Shown in pieces: positions 55,169 to 63,450 of a stretch of 64,000 nucleotides of DNA (positions are counted from its first letter, which is position 1; every line of letters begins with the position of its first letter). Position numbers and translations under genes: made by a program. Below the pieces are notes generated by a model. It was not told where the DNA came from, did no database searches, and was given only the letters and a program-made list of their open reading frames with translations. The DNA comes from Flavobacterium acetivorans (GTDB lineage: Bacteria; Bacteroidota; Bacteroidia; Flavobacteriales; Flavobacteriaceae): NCBI RefSeq assembly GCF_020911885.1, contig NZ_CP087132.1, positions 1,116,001-1,180,000 on the forward strand, given 5' to 3'.

Positions 55169-56285
55169 TTAGTTTTCACAGGGATTGGTGTTTTGGCCAC
55201 CGCCAAGATACCAAGCAGGCGGACCGCGTTGGTCGAAAACTGCTATTCGATACAAATTGCCCGTTTTACAACACGGACATTTAGGAAAAAAAGGCTTTTT
55301 TTCTGCTTTTTCTAATATTTTTTGTTGGAGTTTTTCTTGTAAAACTTTCAGCTTTTGTCGTTTCCAAGTACTGCTTAAAAAACCGTAATGACGAATCTTG
55401 ACGAATCGTTTGGGCAAAATATGCAACGCAAACCGCCTGATAAACTCCTGATGCGTGAGCGTCATTTGCTTTTTTACTCCCTCCATTCGATAATCCTTGT
55501 AATCAAAAGTGACGTTTTGGTTATCAATAGCTTTGATTCTGTGATTGCTAATAGCAATTTTATGGGTGTATCTTCCCAAATATTCCACCACCGATTTTGG
55601 ACTTCCAAAAGGGCGTTTGGCAAAAACTACCCAAGGTTTCTGCCATAATTCCTGTCGGATTTGCTCATACCTAATCGGGTTTTTGGCTTTCAGTTTTTCG
55701 CAATACTTTGCTCTAAAAACCTTCGACAAAGCTTTTACCGGGAATAAGAATTTCCCGTCGGAGCGGCTGTTTTGCCACATACCATTTTTGTCCACGCCAC
55801 CACTGGGAACAATGCAATGCAGGTGCGGATGCAAACTTAATTGCTGCCCCCCAGGTATGCAAAACGGCAATCATTCCCATTTGCATTCCCTTGCCTTTGC
55901 CAAAGGTTGTTAACGTTTCCCAAGTAGCTTCAAACAAGCTATCATAGACTATTTTTGGCTGATGTATTGCCAAAGAATTAATACTACCAGGCAAGGTAAA
56001 AACTACGTGGAAGTACGGAACCGGTAAAAGCTCAATAGCTCTTGCTTGAATCCAATCTTCTCGTTTGTTGCCCTGACACTTCGGACAATGCCGATTGCGG
56101 CAAGAGTTGTAGCTTATATTGATGTTTCCACAACTATCGCAAGCATCGATATGACCACCCAGCTCGGCTGTTCTGCATTTTTTAATGGCGTAAAGCGTGC
56201 GAAGTTGCCAGGTGTTTAATCCATAGTTTTCGAGTCTTGAGCCTGCCTTTCTTAATACATCAGCTACTTCAATTTTTGACTGCAC
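55169..56285 (-). pseudogene. IS91-family transposase, frameshifted
   Basis: The N-terminal frame (56285 to about 55850) has the zinc-binding region CDSCGNINISYNSCRNRHC, then PKCQG, and continues to AVLHTWG. The C-terminal frame (to 55169) carries the HUH-type motif LHPHLHCIVPSGG and a C-terminal cysteine pair. The frames join at a run of six G (minus strand, about 55847-55852), where one base too many shifts the frame. It is either inactivated or uses slippage on the G run. The 5' end overlaps the recombinase gene by 22 bases. Confidence 0.82.
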
Positions 56286-57256
56286 TTGGCAAAAAGGGTA
56301 TCTAGTGGACTAAAAATGCGTTGACTCTCGAGTTGGGCAATATGCAGATATTCCATTGTGGTCTCAACATTCTGGTGTCCCAAAAGGTCTTTTAGCGTCA
56401 TAATATCCATACCGTCTTCGAGCAAATGTGTGGCATAACTGTGCCGCAGCGTATGGCTATGAACTTCCTTTTTTATTCCCGATGCCTTAGCGACTTGCCG
56501 CACCGCCCATTGCACGCCTCGTTGTGAATACCGATTGTCAAAATCACCACCTGCTCCAGTAGGCAAAGGCTGTCCATTAAAAAGATAATCCTGGGGTTTT
56601 TCGGCTTCAATATACTTTTTCAATCCTCGGATTAAATGAATAGAAAGCGGTACATAACGGTCTTTTTTACCTTTGCCTTGAACCACTTTGAGCTGTTTTC
56701 GGTCAAAATCCAGGTCTTGTAATCGCACACCTCGGGCCTCCATACAGCGAAGTCCGCAACCATAAAGCAAACCGATAAGAATTTTATGTTTGAGTAGTTT
56801 GGCACCTTGAAGCATAGCCCAAACTTCCTCTTTACTCAAAACAACAGGGAGCTTTTTCTCGTGTTTTATGGACGGTAAACGCAGGTATTCATACGGAAAT
56901 CCTTCTGATTTGAGTAAAAAACGAAGTCCGTAAACGCAATGCTTAAAATAGGTTTGAGAGGGTGTTTTTGACTTTTTTTGTTGGTAAAACAAGTAGTCCT
57001 GTACTTGTTCAGAATCGAGTTCTGTTGGGATTTTACCAAAATAGAGCGAAATAGCCGCCACATGGCGCGAATAGTTATTGAACGTACTTTGACTTCTGCC
57101 CAAAACGGAAACCGTACGCTCAAACCGTTGAAGTAATTGCTCAAATCCAGGAACTTCCCGCTTGGCTTGGTTGAGAATTTTGTTTTCTCTTAATTCTTCA
57201 ACCGACTTTTTTTTGTGACCATAATTATAATTTTTAGTTATATTCGTAAGGTACAA
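56264..57256 (-). CDS. Tyrosine recombinase associated with the IS91-type element
   Basis: 330 residues. SAM-like N-terminal domain (about 40-125), catalytic domain with R170 (GCGLRCMEARG), Lys in GKGKKDRYVPL, H268xxR271 (HTLRH), H294 (LLGHQNVE) and Y303 (MEYLHI); all catalytic residues are present. It resembles XerC/D and, more distantly, integron integrases. The start overlaps nothing upstream; the transposase follows with a 22-base overlap. It is the only recombinase near the cassette-like repeats. Confidence 0.88.
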   Translation of the reverse strand: MYLTNITKNYNYGHKKKSVEELRENKILNQAKREVPGFEQLLQRFERTVSVLGRSQSTFNNYSRHVAAISLYFGKIPTELDSEQVQDYLFYQQKKSKTPSQTYFKHCVYGLRFLLKSEGFPYEYLRLPSIKHEKKLPVVLSKEEVWAMLQGAKLLKHKILIGLLYGCGLRCMEARGVRLQDLDFDRKQLKVVQGKGKKDRYVPLSIHLIRGLKKYIEAEKPQDYLFNGQPLPTGAGGDFDNRYSQRGVQWAVRQVAKASGIKKEVHSHTLRHSYATHLLEDGMDIMTLKDLLGHQNVETTMEYLHIAQLESQRIFSPLDTLFAKCSQKLK

Positions 57257-57287
57257 AATCTCGGTAAGTGCTACCGAAGGTTTAGTT

Positions 57288-57420
57288 CAACAGCCACTAC
57301 AACGGATTTGGGCAATTAGCTTAATGGGAAGTTGGTTTGCCTCCGGCCAGTTCGGCTTTCAGCCTCGGGTTGTATTTTGGAGATTTGGCAAATCCGAAAA
57401 CAAGGCTTAATTAAACCTAA
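57288..57420 (+). repeat. Cassette-type repeat, copy 2 of family Y
   Basis: CAACAGCCACTACAACGGATTTGG, then GCAATTAGCTTAATGGGAAG, a GC-rich insertion (CTCCGGCCAGTTCGGC...) and GATTTGGCAAATCCGAA. It aligns with copy 1 at 53400-53502 in inverted direction. It begins right at the presumed end of the IS91-type element, and a GTTAGCAGC word follows at 57453. Confidence 0.65.
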
Positions 57421-57468
57421 AACAATCTTATTATCAGAACGTTAGCAGCAACCCTAAAAACAACCAAC

Positions 57469-58005
57469 ATGAAAAAATCGGATATCTATGAAATTGCAAT
57501 AAAGATATTAGGACTTTATTTAGTAACAATTCTTCTATGGCAATTGAGAGATATATTATCTTCAATTTCATTATTAATTCAATCAAGAAGCAATCCTAAA
57601 ATTTTCGAAGGATTTGACCAAACTCCAATATTATTAATAAGTATTTCTTCATTTTTAGTTTTGACAATTATTTCAGGACTTTTGATATTTAAAACTAAAG
57701 CAATAACTAAACTAATATGCAAATCAACAGACTATGAGGATTCTGTAAGTCTTTTTGCGGAAAAAACTACAATTTACGAAATTGCTTTAACCATAGTCGG
57801 TTTGCTTTTAATTGTGGAAACTTTTCCTGACTTTGCATACAAACTAAAAAAACACATTCAATTCATTAAAAGCGACTATCCTCAAAAGGAATATGAAACG
57901 ATGTTTTTTATGACTTCATTAATAAAAATACTAGTTGGATTAATTGCTATTATTTATTCAAATCAATTGGCAAATTTCTTTGGAAAAAAGAATAAGTCTG
58001 AGTAA
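57469..58005 (+). CDS. Hypothetical membrane protein (cassette-like)
   Basis: 178 residues with four predicted transmembrane helices (IAIKILGLYLVTILLWQL, LLISISSFLVLTIISGLLIF, EIALTIVGLLLIVE, LIKILVGLIAIIYS). The first and third begin with the same YEIA(I/L) pattern, suggesting an internal duplication of a two-helix unit. No known family recognised. Flanked by cassette-type repeats at 57288-57420 and 58019-58142, and preceded by AACGTTAGCAGCAACC. Confidence 0.68.
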   Translation: MKKSDIYEIAIKILGLYLVTILLWQLRDILSSISLLIQSRSNPKIFEGFDQTPILLISISSFLVLTIISGLLIFKTKAITKLICKSTDYEDSVSLFAEKTTIYEIALTIVGLLLIVETFPDFAYKLKKHIQFIKSDYPQKEYETMFFMTSLIKILVGLIAIIYSNQLANFFGKKNKSE

Positions 58006-58018
58006 ATGCAAGGGCAGT

Positions 58019-58142
58019 CGCTAATAGCATTTTGAGATAGTGGGGTTTTAGTGGAATTACCGTTTCGCATCAAGTTTTCGTTAAGCCGAAAAAATTGAGC
58101 GGTTACGATTTTCCAGCCATCTCAAAGCAGCAAAACGTTAAA
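58019..58142 (+). repeat. attC-like imperfect palindrome
   Basis: Starts CGCTAATAGC; left arm GCATTTTGAGATAGTGG (58027-58043) pairs with right arm CCAGCCATCTCAAAGC (58113-58128) with unpaired extra bases; ends AAAACGTTAAAA. Length about 120 bases, terminal core-like words and extra-helical bases recall integron attC sites. Confidence 0.55.
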
Positions 58143-58149
58143 AACTAAG

Positions 58150-58177
58150 AAAGCCTGATCCAAACGGACCAGGCTTT
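58150..58177 (-). terminator. Hairpin terminator of the small phage-like block
   Basis: AAAGCCTGATCC pairs with GGACCAGGCTTT (one mismatch), 4-base loop. On the minus strand T residues follow, so it ends the block 58232-58712. Confidence 0.65.
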
Positions 58178-58217
58178 AATATAAATCCGGAAAAGCTTAC
58201 CAATCAAATCCGGATTC

Positions 58218-58472
58218 ACACTGAATTTATTTCAGTGTCTATTTTTAGATTTTGTCAACCATTTTAAAAGGAGTGATACTGCAAAACTCACAACGGCTCC
58301 CACTACCGCTAAGACAATCGTTTTTGTAATATCTTCAGAAAAGATGTTGGGGATCACACTCAACAACGTTCCTGATACCGTGCCGGTTCGCAGGGAGATA
58401 TTAGTTTCCATTTTACCCTGAATTTATTTCAGGGTCTCTGCCTGAATTTTTATCCTGAACTTGTTTCAGGAT
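58218..58472. repeat. Three covarying 21-bp palindromes
   Basis: 58218-58238 ACACTGAA-TTTAT-TTCAGTGT, 58415-58435 ACCCTGAA-TTTAT-TTCAGGGT and 58452-58472 ATCCTGAA-CTTGT-TTCAGGAT. Same layout, same inner TGAA/TTCA, outer bases changed in compensating pairs. Two lie in the 3' end of the 99-residue gene, one over the stop codon of the 59-residue gene. Confidence 0.82.
58232..58411 (-). CDS. Small single-span membrane protein, 59 residues
   Basis: METNISLRTGTVSGTLLSV start, one hydrophobic helix near residues 29-50 (TIVLAVVGAVVSFAVSLLL) followed by a basic tail (KWLTKSKNRH). Size, single helix and basic C terminus are holin-like, but no function is proven. It starts one base after the stop of the 99-residue gene, indicating a two-gene unit. 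A 21-bp palindrome (58218-58238) covers its stop codon. Confidence 0.6.
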   Translation of the reverse strand: METNISLRTGTVSGTLLSVIPNIFSEDITKTIVLAVVGAVVSFAVSLLLKWLTKSKNRH

Positions 58473-58712
58473 CCCTTCATCGACACCCTTATCCTGTTTG
58501 TCCATCGTTGAGGTATCAACAGTAATTTGACTAATCGCCGAGATCACCCCACCGGCAACGGCCAAATAACCGGCAACAGTAACAACAGTAGCCGGCAAAA
58601 CAATGGGAGCCGCTATCACACTTCCGCTTATGGCCAACAAGGTTAAACCAACGGTTCTCAAAATCTTAAAAAACTTCGGAGTGGGCGCTTTCGCGCGTTC
58701 TACTACATTCAT
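58413..58712 (-). CDS. Small two-helix membrane protein, 99 residues
   Basis: N-terminal basic stretch (ERAKAPTPKFFKILR), then two hydrophobic helices (TVGLTLLAISGSVIAAPIVL and VVTVAGYLAVAGGVISAIS). The last 25 residues or so (DEGILKQVQDKNSGRDPEIN) are encoded by the 21-bp palindromic repeats and are probably not part of the ancestral protein. Similar small proteins occur in Bacteroidota islands near DUF5675 genes. Function unknown; a phage-lysis or envelope role is possible. Confidence 0.65.
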   Translation of the reverse strand: MNVVERAKAPTPKFFKILRTVGLTLLAISGSVIAAPIVLPATVVTVAGYLAVAGGVISAISQITVDTSTMDKQDKGVDEGILKQVQDKNSGRDPEINSG

Positions 58713-58958
58713 AATTTTTCTATTTATTTTCTAACTTGTCATCCTAAGGTTTAATTTTTTACAAAAAAAGCAATATAAAATGACCTTTGATATTTGCATT
58801 CAATTATGCTTCAAATTACTGTTATTTCAAGGATTTAACTGTCCTTAGCTTCCGCAGTCGAGCGTCAAATGTTTGAAGAAGTCGTAACCCGAGCAAAGCG
58901 AACAGGCGAAGCAAAACAAAAACTGTTTGAGCGAAGCGTATCCACCCCAGCAACTACA

Positions 58959-60551
58959 TCAATCCAATAAATTCTGATTGAAGTATTGAGGAAGAAGATT
59001 GTGAAGTTCTGAAGATTTGGTGTCGTTGATATTTTCAAGGACATGATGTAGCCATTTGGATGGATTGATATTATTTTTCTTGCAGCTGGCAAAAAACGAA
59101 TAATACATGGCAATATCCTTTGCAGCTTGGTGTGAACCTGCAAAAAGATAATTTTTTCTTCCCAAGGCCAAGGGTCGAATGGTATTTTCAACCTGATTGT
59201 TGTCAATATGCAGATTTCCGTCTTTTAGATAAGCCATCAAACTGTCCCAACGTTTCAAGCAATAATTGTAGGCCTTGCCCAGCGGACTTTTGGGTAATTC
59301 TAATTTTGACTGCACTGCAATGTAGTTCCCTATTTCGTTAAGTAAGGGATGTGATTCTTTTAATCTTAAAGCATATTTTTCCTGGATTGAAAAGTTTTCA
59401 GAAGTGGCTTTTCGTTCAATTTCATATAGCTTTTGGATAAGCAACATCACGTGCGAAGCATTTGCTTTGTTATAATCCAATGCTTTTTCAAAATAACGGC
59501 GCGCATGTGCCCAACAAGCTATCTGTGTGACGTTTTCTTTGAGTGCAAATTGCGGATATACTCCATAACCATCGGTTTGAAGATAACCTACAAAATCGTT
59601 TAACATTTCCAAAGGGCCTTCGCTGCCGCGTCCTTTTCGATAATCAAAATACACACTTTTGGGTATAGGCGCGTGATACACCCACATAAATCCAGTATGT
59701 GTTGCGCCTTTTTTATCTGTGTCCTGTACTTTTATTGGGGATTCATCCGCCTGAAGATAACCGTTTTTCAGCGTATGCTGTCGGTGACATTCGTACAAGG
59801 GTCGAAGTAATTGGGATACTAATCTTACCCATGAATCGACCGTAGAAGAAGGTATATCGACTCCTTCTCTTGAAAATCGCTGTATCTGTCGGTAAAGCGG
59901 AAGGTGATCCACAAACTTATCGGTGATGATTTGAGTCAAAAGATGGGTTCCAGCAATACATTTTGGAATCGGACGAAAATCGAGAGAGGCAATTTTGACT
60001 TGCTGGTTTCCTTTTTCATCCACCGGGGCAACATATTTATTTCGGATGTAACGGTTGATGAACAATTTTGCGGGAGTATATTCCAATTCATCAGTAATTT
60101 CCTGACCAATGCATTTCAATCCTTCTACATTTTCAGTCGGTTCCAAAATGATTTCGTTTACCGCAAGGTGCGATGGTAAAGCCATACGGCCTTGATGCTT
60201 TTTGCTTGCTTTTTCGCGTTCGTAAGTGATTTGCTCTTTTACCGATTCAACGGCTTGTGCTACTTCTTGCTCATCGATTTCAAAAGGAATGGCTAATTGC
60301 TCCGGATTTTCACTGGCGATGAAACGTTCTTTCTTAGAACCGTACATTGCTCTTTTGAACTGTTCAATCTGGAATTTTAGATAACTAACCTCTTGTTCAA
60401 GTTTCGTGGCTACAATCTCTAATTTTTCGGTTTTGGATTCTAATTTATTAGATTTGGATTCTAATTTGGAATTCGCTTTTATTTGACTTTTGAGTAATTT
60501 CAAAAGTTCGTCTTTAGAGTAATTATCAAACAAATCTGGTGCGTTTTCCAT
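58959..60551 (-). CDS. IS66 transposase TnpC
   Basis: 530 residues. N-terminal coiled coil (LESKSNKLESKTEKLEIVATK) with leucine-zipper-like repeats, zinc-finger-like IS66 segment around the conserved LKCIGQEITDELEYTP region, and a DDE transposase core: ADESPIKVQD, FVGYLQTDGYGVYPQF, CWAHARRYFEKALDY, and IDNNQVENTIRPLALGRKN at the end. The length is full, so the enzyme is probably intact. It follows tnpB by 55 bases. Confidence 0.93.
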   Translation of the reverse strand: MENAPDLFDNYSKDELLKLLKSQIKANSKLESKSNKLESKTEKLEIVATKLEQEVSYLKFQIEQFKRAMYGSKKERFIASENPEQLAIPFEIDEQEVAQAVESVKEQITYEREKASKKHQGRMALPSHLAVNEIILEPTENVEGLKCIGQEITDELEYTPAKLFINRYIRNKYVAPVDEKGNQQVKIASLDFRPIPKCIAGTHLLTQIITDKFVDHLPLYRQIQRFSREGVDIPSSTVDSWVRLVSQLLRPLYECHRQHTLKNGYLQADESPIKVQDTDKKGATHTGFMWVYHAPIPKSVYFDYRKGRGSEGPLEMLNDFVGYLQTDGYGVYPQFALKENVTQIACWAHARRYFEKALDYNKANASHVMLLIQKLYEIERKATSENFSIQEKYALRLKESHPLLNEIGNYIAVQSKLELPKSPLGKAYNYCLKRWDSLMAYLKDGNLHIDNNQVENTIRPLALGRKNYLFAGSHQAAKDIAMYYSFFASCKKNNINPSKWLHHVLENINDTKSSELHNLLPQYFNQNLLD

Positions 60552-60606
60552 GCTTCAAAAATAAGAAAACAACAGTAAAAATGCAAAATTTCAAAGGTAT
60601 TTACGA

Positions 60607-60957
60607 TTATTTTTCGGCTGTTTTGTATCTCTTTTTTTGCTTGAAATCTCTCAATTTAAGACCACCCAAAACCAGTAGCAATTCCTCTCTTTTTAATTCC
60701 CTTGAAACCGAATCGCTTGTCAAAAAATCAAACCTTCCTTGTTCTAGTCGTTTGTAGAAAATCGCAAATCCGTCGCCGTCCCAATACAGCAGTTTGATAT
60801 GGGTTTTGGATTTGTTCAAAAAAACAAAAACATCGCCCGTTTGAGGGTTTTGGTTCAGATAATTCCGAACCAAGCCCGAAAGTCCGTCAAAACCCTTTCG
60901 CATATCCACCAAAGTACAGCACATGTGATAGCGAACACCTGCACTCAAGCCCAGCAT
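60607..60957 (-). CDS. IS66 accessory protein TnpB
   Basis: 116 residues of the IS66 Orf2 family: MRKGFDGLSGLVRNYL, GDVFVFLNKSKTHIKLLYWD, GFAIFYKRLEQGRF are the standard signatures. Start overlaps the tnpA stop by one base (TGATG), so translation is coupled. It is required for IS66 transposition together with TnpA and TnpC. Frame intact. Confidence 0.92.
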   Translation of the reverse strand: MLGLSAGVRYHMCCTLVDMRKGFDGLSGLVRNYLNQNPQTGDVFVFLNKSKTHIKLLYWDGDGFAIFYKRLEQGRFDFLTSDSVSRELKREELLLVLGGLKLRDFKQKKRYKTAEK

Positions 60958-61241
60958 CAGTAAATCGTAATGGTGATTCCTCCAGGAAGATCGATTCGCA
61001 TGGTTTTCTGATCTATCTCTTTTGAGGCTGACTGTTTTTTATCTTTTCTCGGGCTATCCGAAACCGAGAAAAAGGAAACTTCCGGTTTGGACTGTCCGAA
61101 ATCCATCTCCTTATTGTACTTTTTTAGCCAATAATTGAATTGATGATAACTCAGCGATTTTAAAGCTGAAAATTCTGCTTTGGTTAAGTCGGATTGTTTC
61201 CATTCTTCAACCAAAAAATACATCTGTTCTTGTTGATTCAT
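60957..61241 (-). CDS. IS66 accessory protein TnpA
   Basis: 94 residues. Short helical DNA-binding-type protein (WKQSDLTKAEFSALKSLSYHQFNYWLKKY) with a C-terminal strand (MRIDLPGGITITIY), as in Bacteroidota IS66 Orf1 proteins. First gene of the IS66 operon, overlapping tnpB by one base. About 130 bases separate it from the presumed right end of the element. Confidence 0.85.
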   Translation of the reverse strand: MNQQEQMYFLVEEWKQSDLTKAEFSALKSLSYHQFNYWLKKYNKEMDFGQSKPEVSFFSVSDSPRKDKKQSASKEIDQKTMRIDLPGGITITIY

Positions 61242-61525
61242 ATCCCATAATATTGAATCAGCAAATTTAAATTAGCGGGTTTAGGTATCAAATATGGCAT
61301 TGGTGGGAAGGATACAGCGAAGCGAGTTTTTTTGTTTTAGACTTCGAAAACTAATTTGACCGACGAGGGAGCGCAGACTTGAAATCGAAGATTCATGAAT
61401 ACCAAAAAACAATAACAAGCCATGAATATTTTTTTGTTTCTTTTTTGATCAAGATAAATCGAAGATTCAGCGAACACCACTAAAAAAACAAAAATCAAGT
61501 GAGCTAAAAAAGAAAATTAGCAACC

Positions 61526-61969
61526 TTAATCTCTTTCTTTTAATAAAAACGTCAATGGTAACAGAATCGAAGGATTAGATTGAATACTTATTTTCACTTC
61601 TTCATTGCGCTCCAAAACCGGATAAACCAAAGCTTTAAGCTTTCCAAACGCCTTTCGGGAAAAATACCCTTTACCAATTCCGCTATGCTGACTAACGGGA
61701 GCAATGCAACCCAATAATTCCTTCTTTGCATCATTGGCGGGATGGATTAATATCAAATCTCTTCCTGCTACATTTCTCAAATGCAAATGCCATTGGAATT
61801 TCGGGCTAAATCGCTTTACTAAAACATATTCTCCTTCGGGAATACAGGAAATCTGCCTTTGATTTTGAAGCCAAGGCAATTCGATGGTATAACAAACTAT
61901 TGTGCCGTTCCATTCCAAGACCCCCTGCGTTCCCTCGGGAAAATAAGTTCTGTTCAACACCAAAACCAT
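61526..61969 (-). CDS. DUF5675-family protein
   Basis: 147 residues, mostly beta: LNRTYFPEGTQGVLEWNG, CYTIELPWLQNQRQISCIPEGEY, HLRNVAGRDLILIHPANDA and LLGCIAPVSQHSGIG match the DUF5675 family. That family is found in phages and phage-like gene blocks beside lysozymes or spike proteins and has a possible peptidase-like fold with conserved His/Cys. It starts one base after the upstream gene. The IS66 element cuts the block just behind it. Confidence 0.72.
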   Translation of the reverse strand: MVLVLNRTYFPEGTQGVLEWNGTIVCYTIELPWLQNQRQISCIPEGEYVLVKRFSPKFQWHLHLRNVAGRDLILIHPANDAKKELLGCIAPVSQHSGIGKGYFSRKAFGKLKALVYPVLERNEEVKISIQSNPSILLPLTFLLKERD

Positions 61970-61970
61970 C

Positions 61971-62726
61971 TTACAATCCGCTTACCTGCACCAGAGCCAA
62001 CGGGTTGTAAGCACCGTTTTTCAACGGATACATTTTGCCATTCACCTCTTGAAAATACTCAACCCCAAGAGCCAAAAACAACGGACTAACGCTGTTTGGA
62101 CTAACCAAATTAGTTTGGTTAATAGCAGCCGTTGGAGTCATATCCCATGGTAAAATCGCAGTTTCGGAACTTGCAACAACAAAAGTCTCCGTTTCAAAAT
62201 TGATTTCAGCTCCCGCCGAAATAATTTTAAAATGCGTGGTTCCGCCCGGAGCCGCAATCATATTCCCAGGAAGGAATGAATCCAGATCAACAGCAATTTG
62301 CCCAGTCGCTCTGTCAATCGTTCCCTCAAAAGGGGCGAATAAACTGGTCCCCAATTTCCCTCTGGCATTAAACTCAAATCCGGCAAGCAATTCCGCCTCG
62401 CCATCAATGACATTGCGCAACCCTCTTTCGTTTACCATATCCGCCTGAATCACCTTGACCATCGCTTGCGTCAGTCTGCCCACCATTCGGCTGTCCGCCG
62501 AATTCAAAAGCAAAGTACGCAATGCCGTTCGCAACGTTTTACCGGCCTTTCCGGCTCGGCCAAACTCAGCGCAATTCTCACGCGTTCTCTGAAACGCAGG
62601 ATCGCTCGCAATTCTGCTCGCATCGATACCGCCTTTTTCACGTGCCAAATGCCCTTCTTGGGTCTTATAAAAAGTAATATCCCCGATAGTACCTTTCAAC
62701 TTAATTATGCCTTTCTGCCTTGCCAT
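61971..62726 (-). CDS. Hypothetical 251-residue phage-like protein
   Basis: N terminus MARQKGIIKLKGTIGDITFY then KTQEGHLAREKGGID. Its middle is helical (RTALRTLLLNSADSRMVGRL); the second half is beta-rich (GTIDRATGQIAVDLDSFLPG, KIISAGAEINFETETFVVAS). The family is widespread in Bacteroidota genomes next to DUF5675 genes as I recall, but its function is unknown to me. First gene of the phage-like block with higher GC than the surrounding DNA. Confidence 0.62.
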   Translation of the reverse strand: MARQKGIIKLKGTIGDITFYKTQEGHLAREKGGIDASRIASDPAFQRTRENCAEFGRAGKAGKTLRTALRTLLLNSADSRMVGRLTQAMVKVIQADMVNERGLRNVIDGEAELLAGFEFNARGKLGTSLFAPFEGTIDRATGQIAVDLDSFLPGNMIAAPGGTTHFKIISAGAEINFETETFVVASSETAILPWDMTPTAAINQTNLVSPNSVSPLFLALGVEYFQEVNGKMYPLKNGAYNPLALVQVSGL

Positions 62727-63051
62727 AATCTCTAATTTTTAAGTTCAAAATAATCTAACTGCTCTTTCAATCATCATCCTGTTGCAACACCTTTTGATTG
62801 ATTATCAGACAAAGTTGAGGTATCGAAGAGGAATTTGAAAGAGGTCGCCGTACAGGATGGCACCCAATGGTACAAATGGCACATAACAGCATAAATGTCA
62901 TCCCTGGAAGCGGCTGACAAGTCCTAAATTTGTAATTGTTAAAATGATGAGTTTTTTCGCTAAATTTATTCTGAATAAGCTGTACAGTTGTTTCAGGATG
63001 AAGCATAATGGATTAGCTTAGTCAAAGCCCACTCAAAGCTATGGATAGAGT
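62727..63051. other. Intergenic region upstream of the phage-like block
   Basis: 325 bases between divergent genes. It includes the word TGCCATTTGTACCATTGGGTG (minus strand) with repeated CCAT/GTGCC motifs, and a half copy of the TTTCAGGAT repeat at about 62988. No credible gene; likely holds the promoters of the flanking divergent genes. Confidence 0.5.
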
Positions 63052-63255
63052 ATGAAAACAGAAACTAAGAGAGTATGTATTTACCCCAAAGACATACAGC
63101 GAATCACCGGTAAAAGTTATCGCCAAAGCATCAGGTTGATGCAGAAAGTGAAACAAGATTTAAACAAACTGGAAAACGAATTCCTGACCATAGAAGAATT
63201 CTGCTCCTGCACAGGATTAAAATATGAACAAGTAGAACATCTGATAATAGGATAA
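63052..63255 (+). CDS. Small HTH-like protein near the island end
   Basis: 67 residues, basic N-terminal half. Two helical segments (YPKDIQRITGKSYRQSIRLMQ and LTIEEFCSCTGLKYEQVEHLI) form a winged-helix-like pattern. Small proteins of this type occur often in Bacteroidota mobile elements; DNA binding is inferred only. It lies 120 bases inside the right arm-type sites. Confidence 0.65.
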   Translation: MKTETKRVCIYPKDIQRITGKSYRQSIRLMQKVKQDLNKLENEFLTIEEFCSCTGLKYEQVEHLIIG

Positions 63256-63374
63256 TAATCGTAATAAATTAACACAACTTTCTGATTATTTGGGGACGAA
63301 AAACATTGTAAAAAAGTACGATTTACATTAACTTTGTACCTGTAAACACAAGACATAAATTGACTTAATTTTAA

Positions 63375-63394
63375 AGGTGCACAAAGAGGTGCAC
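63375..63394 (+). repeat. AGGTGCAC arm-type sites, right end
   Basis: AGGTGCAC at 63375-63382 and 63387-63394, 12-bp period, spacer AAAG. Same motif and spacing as at 37030-37049 on the left. Confidence 0.62.
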
Positions 63395-63450
63395 TCATTT
63401 TGATAAAGCTTCAAATCCCTTTAAAACATGGGGTTTTCACGAGAGGTACA

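Larger units (their letters stand above)
55135..57285 (-). mobile_element. IS91-type element with tyrosine recombinase
   Basis: Two genes on the minus strand: a tyrosine recombinase (56264-57256) and an IS91-type transposase (55169-56285, frameshifted). Hairpins with similar sequence lie near both ends: CGGGTATAAGTGCCCTTACCC at about 55143 and TCGGTAAGTGCTACCGA at about 57261. This is compatible with the subterminal hairpins of rolling-circle IS91 elements. Exact ends are approximate. Some IS91 family members are known to carry such an extra recombinase gene. Confidence 0.7.
58830..61400 (-). mobile_element. IS66-family insertion sequence (ends approximate)
   Basis: Three genes in IS66 order on the minus strand, tnpA (60957-61241), tnpB (60607-60957) and tnpC (58959-60551). 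Outside them the flanks show imperfect inverted similarity: GTCAAATGTTTGAAG around 58864 and its counterpart GGTCAAATTAGTTTTCGAAG (minus strand) around 61345. Exact terminal repeats and target duplication could not be fixed by eye. It separates the DUF5675 gene from the 99- and 59-residue genes. Confidence 0.75.

Noticed and set aside
62767..63006. 79-codon minus-strand frame upstream of the phage-like block
   Set aside because: It runs through repeated CCAT/GTGCC words and a partial REP-like half, with no domain and poor codon use.
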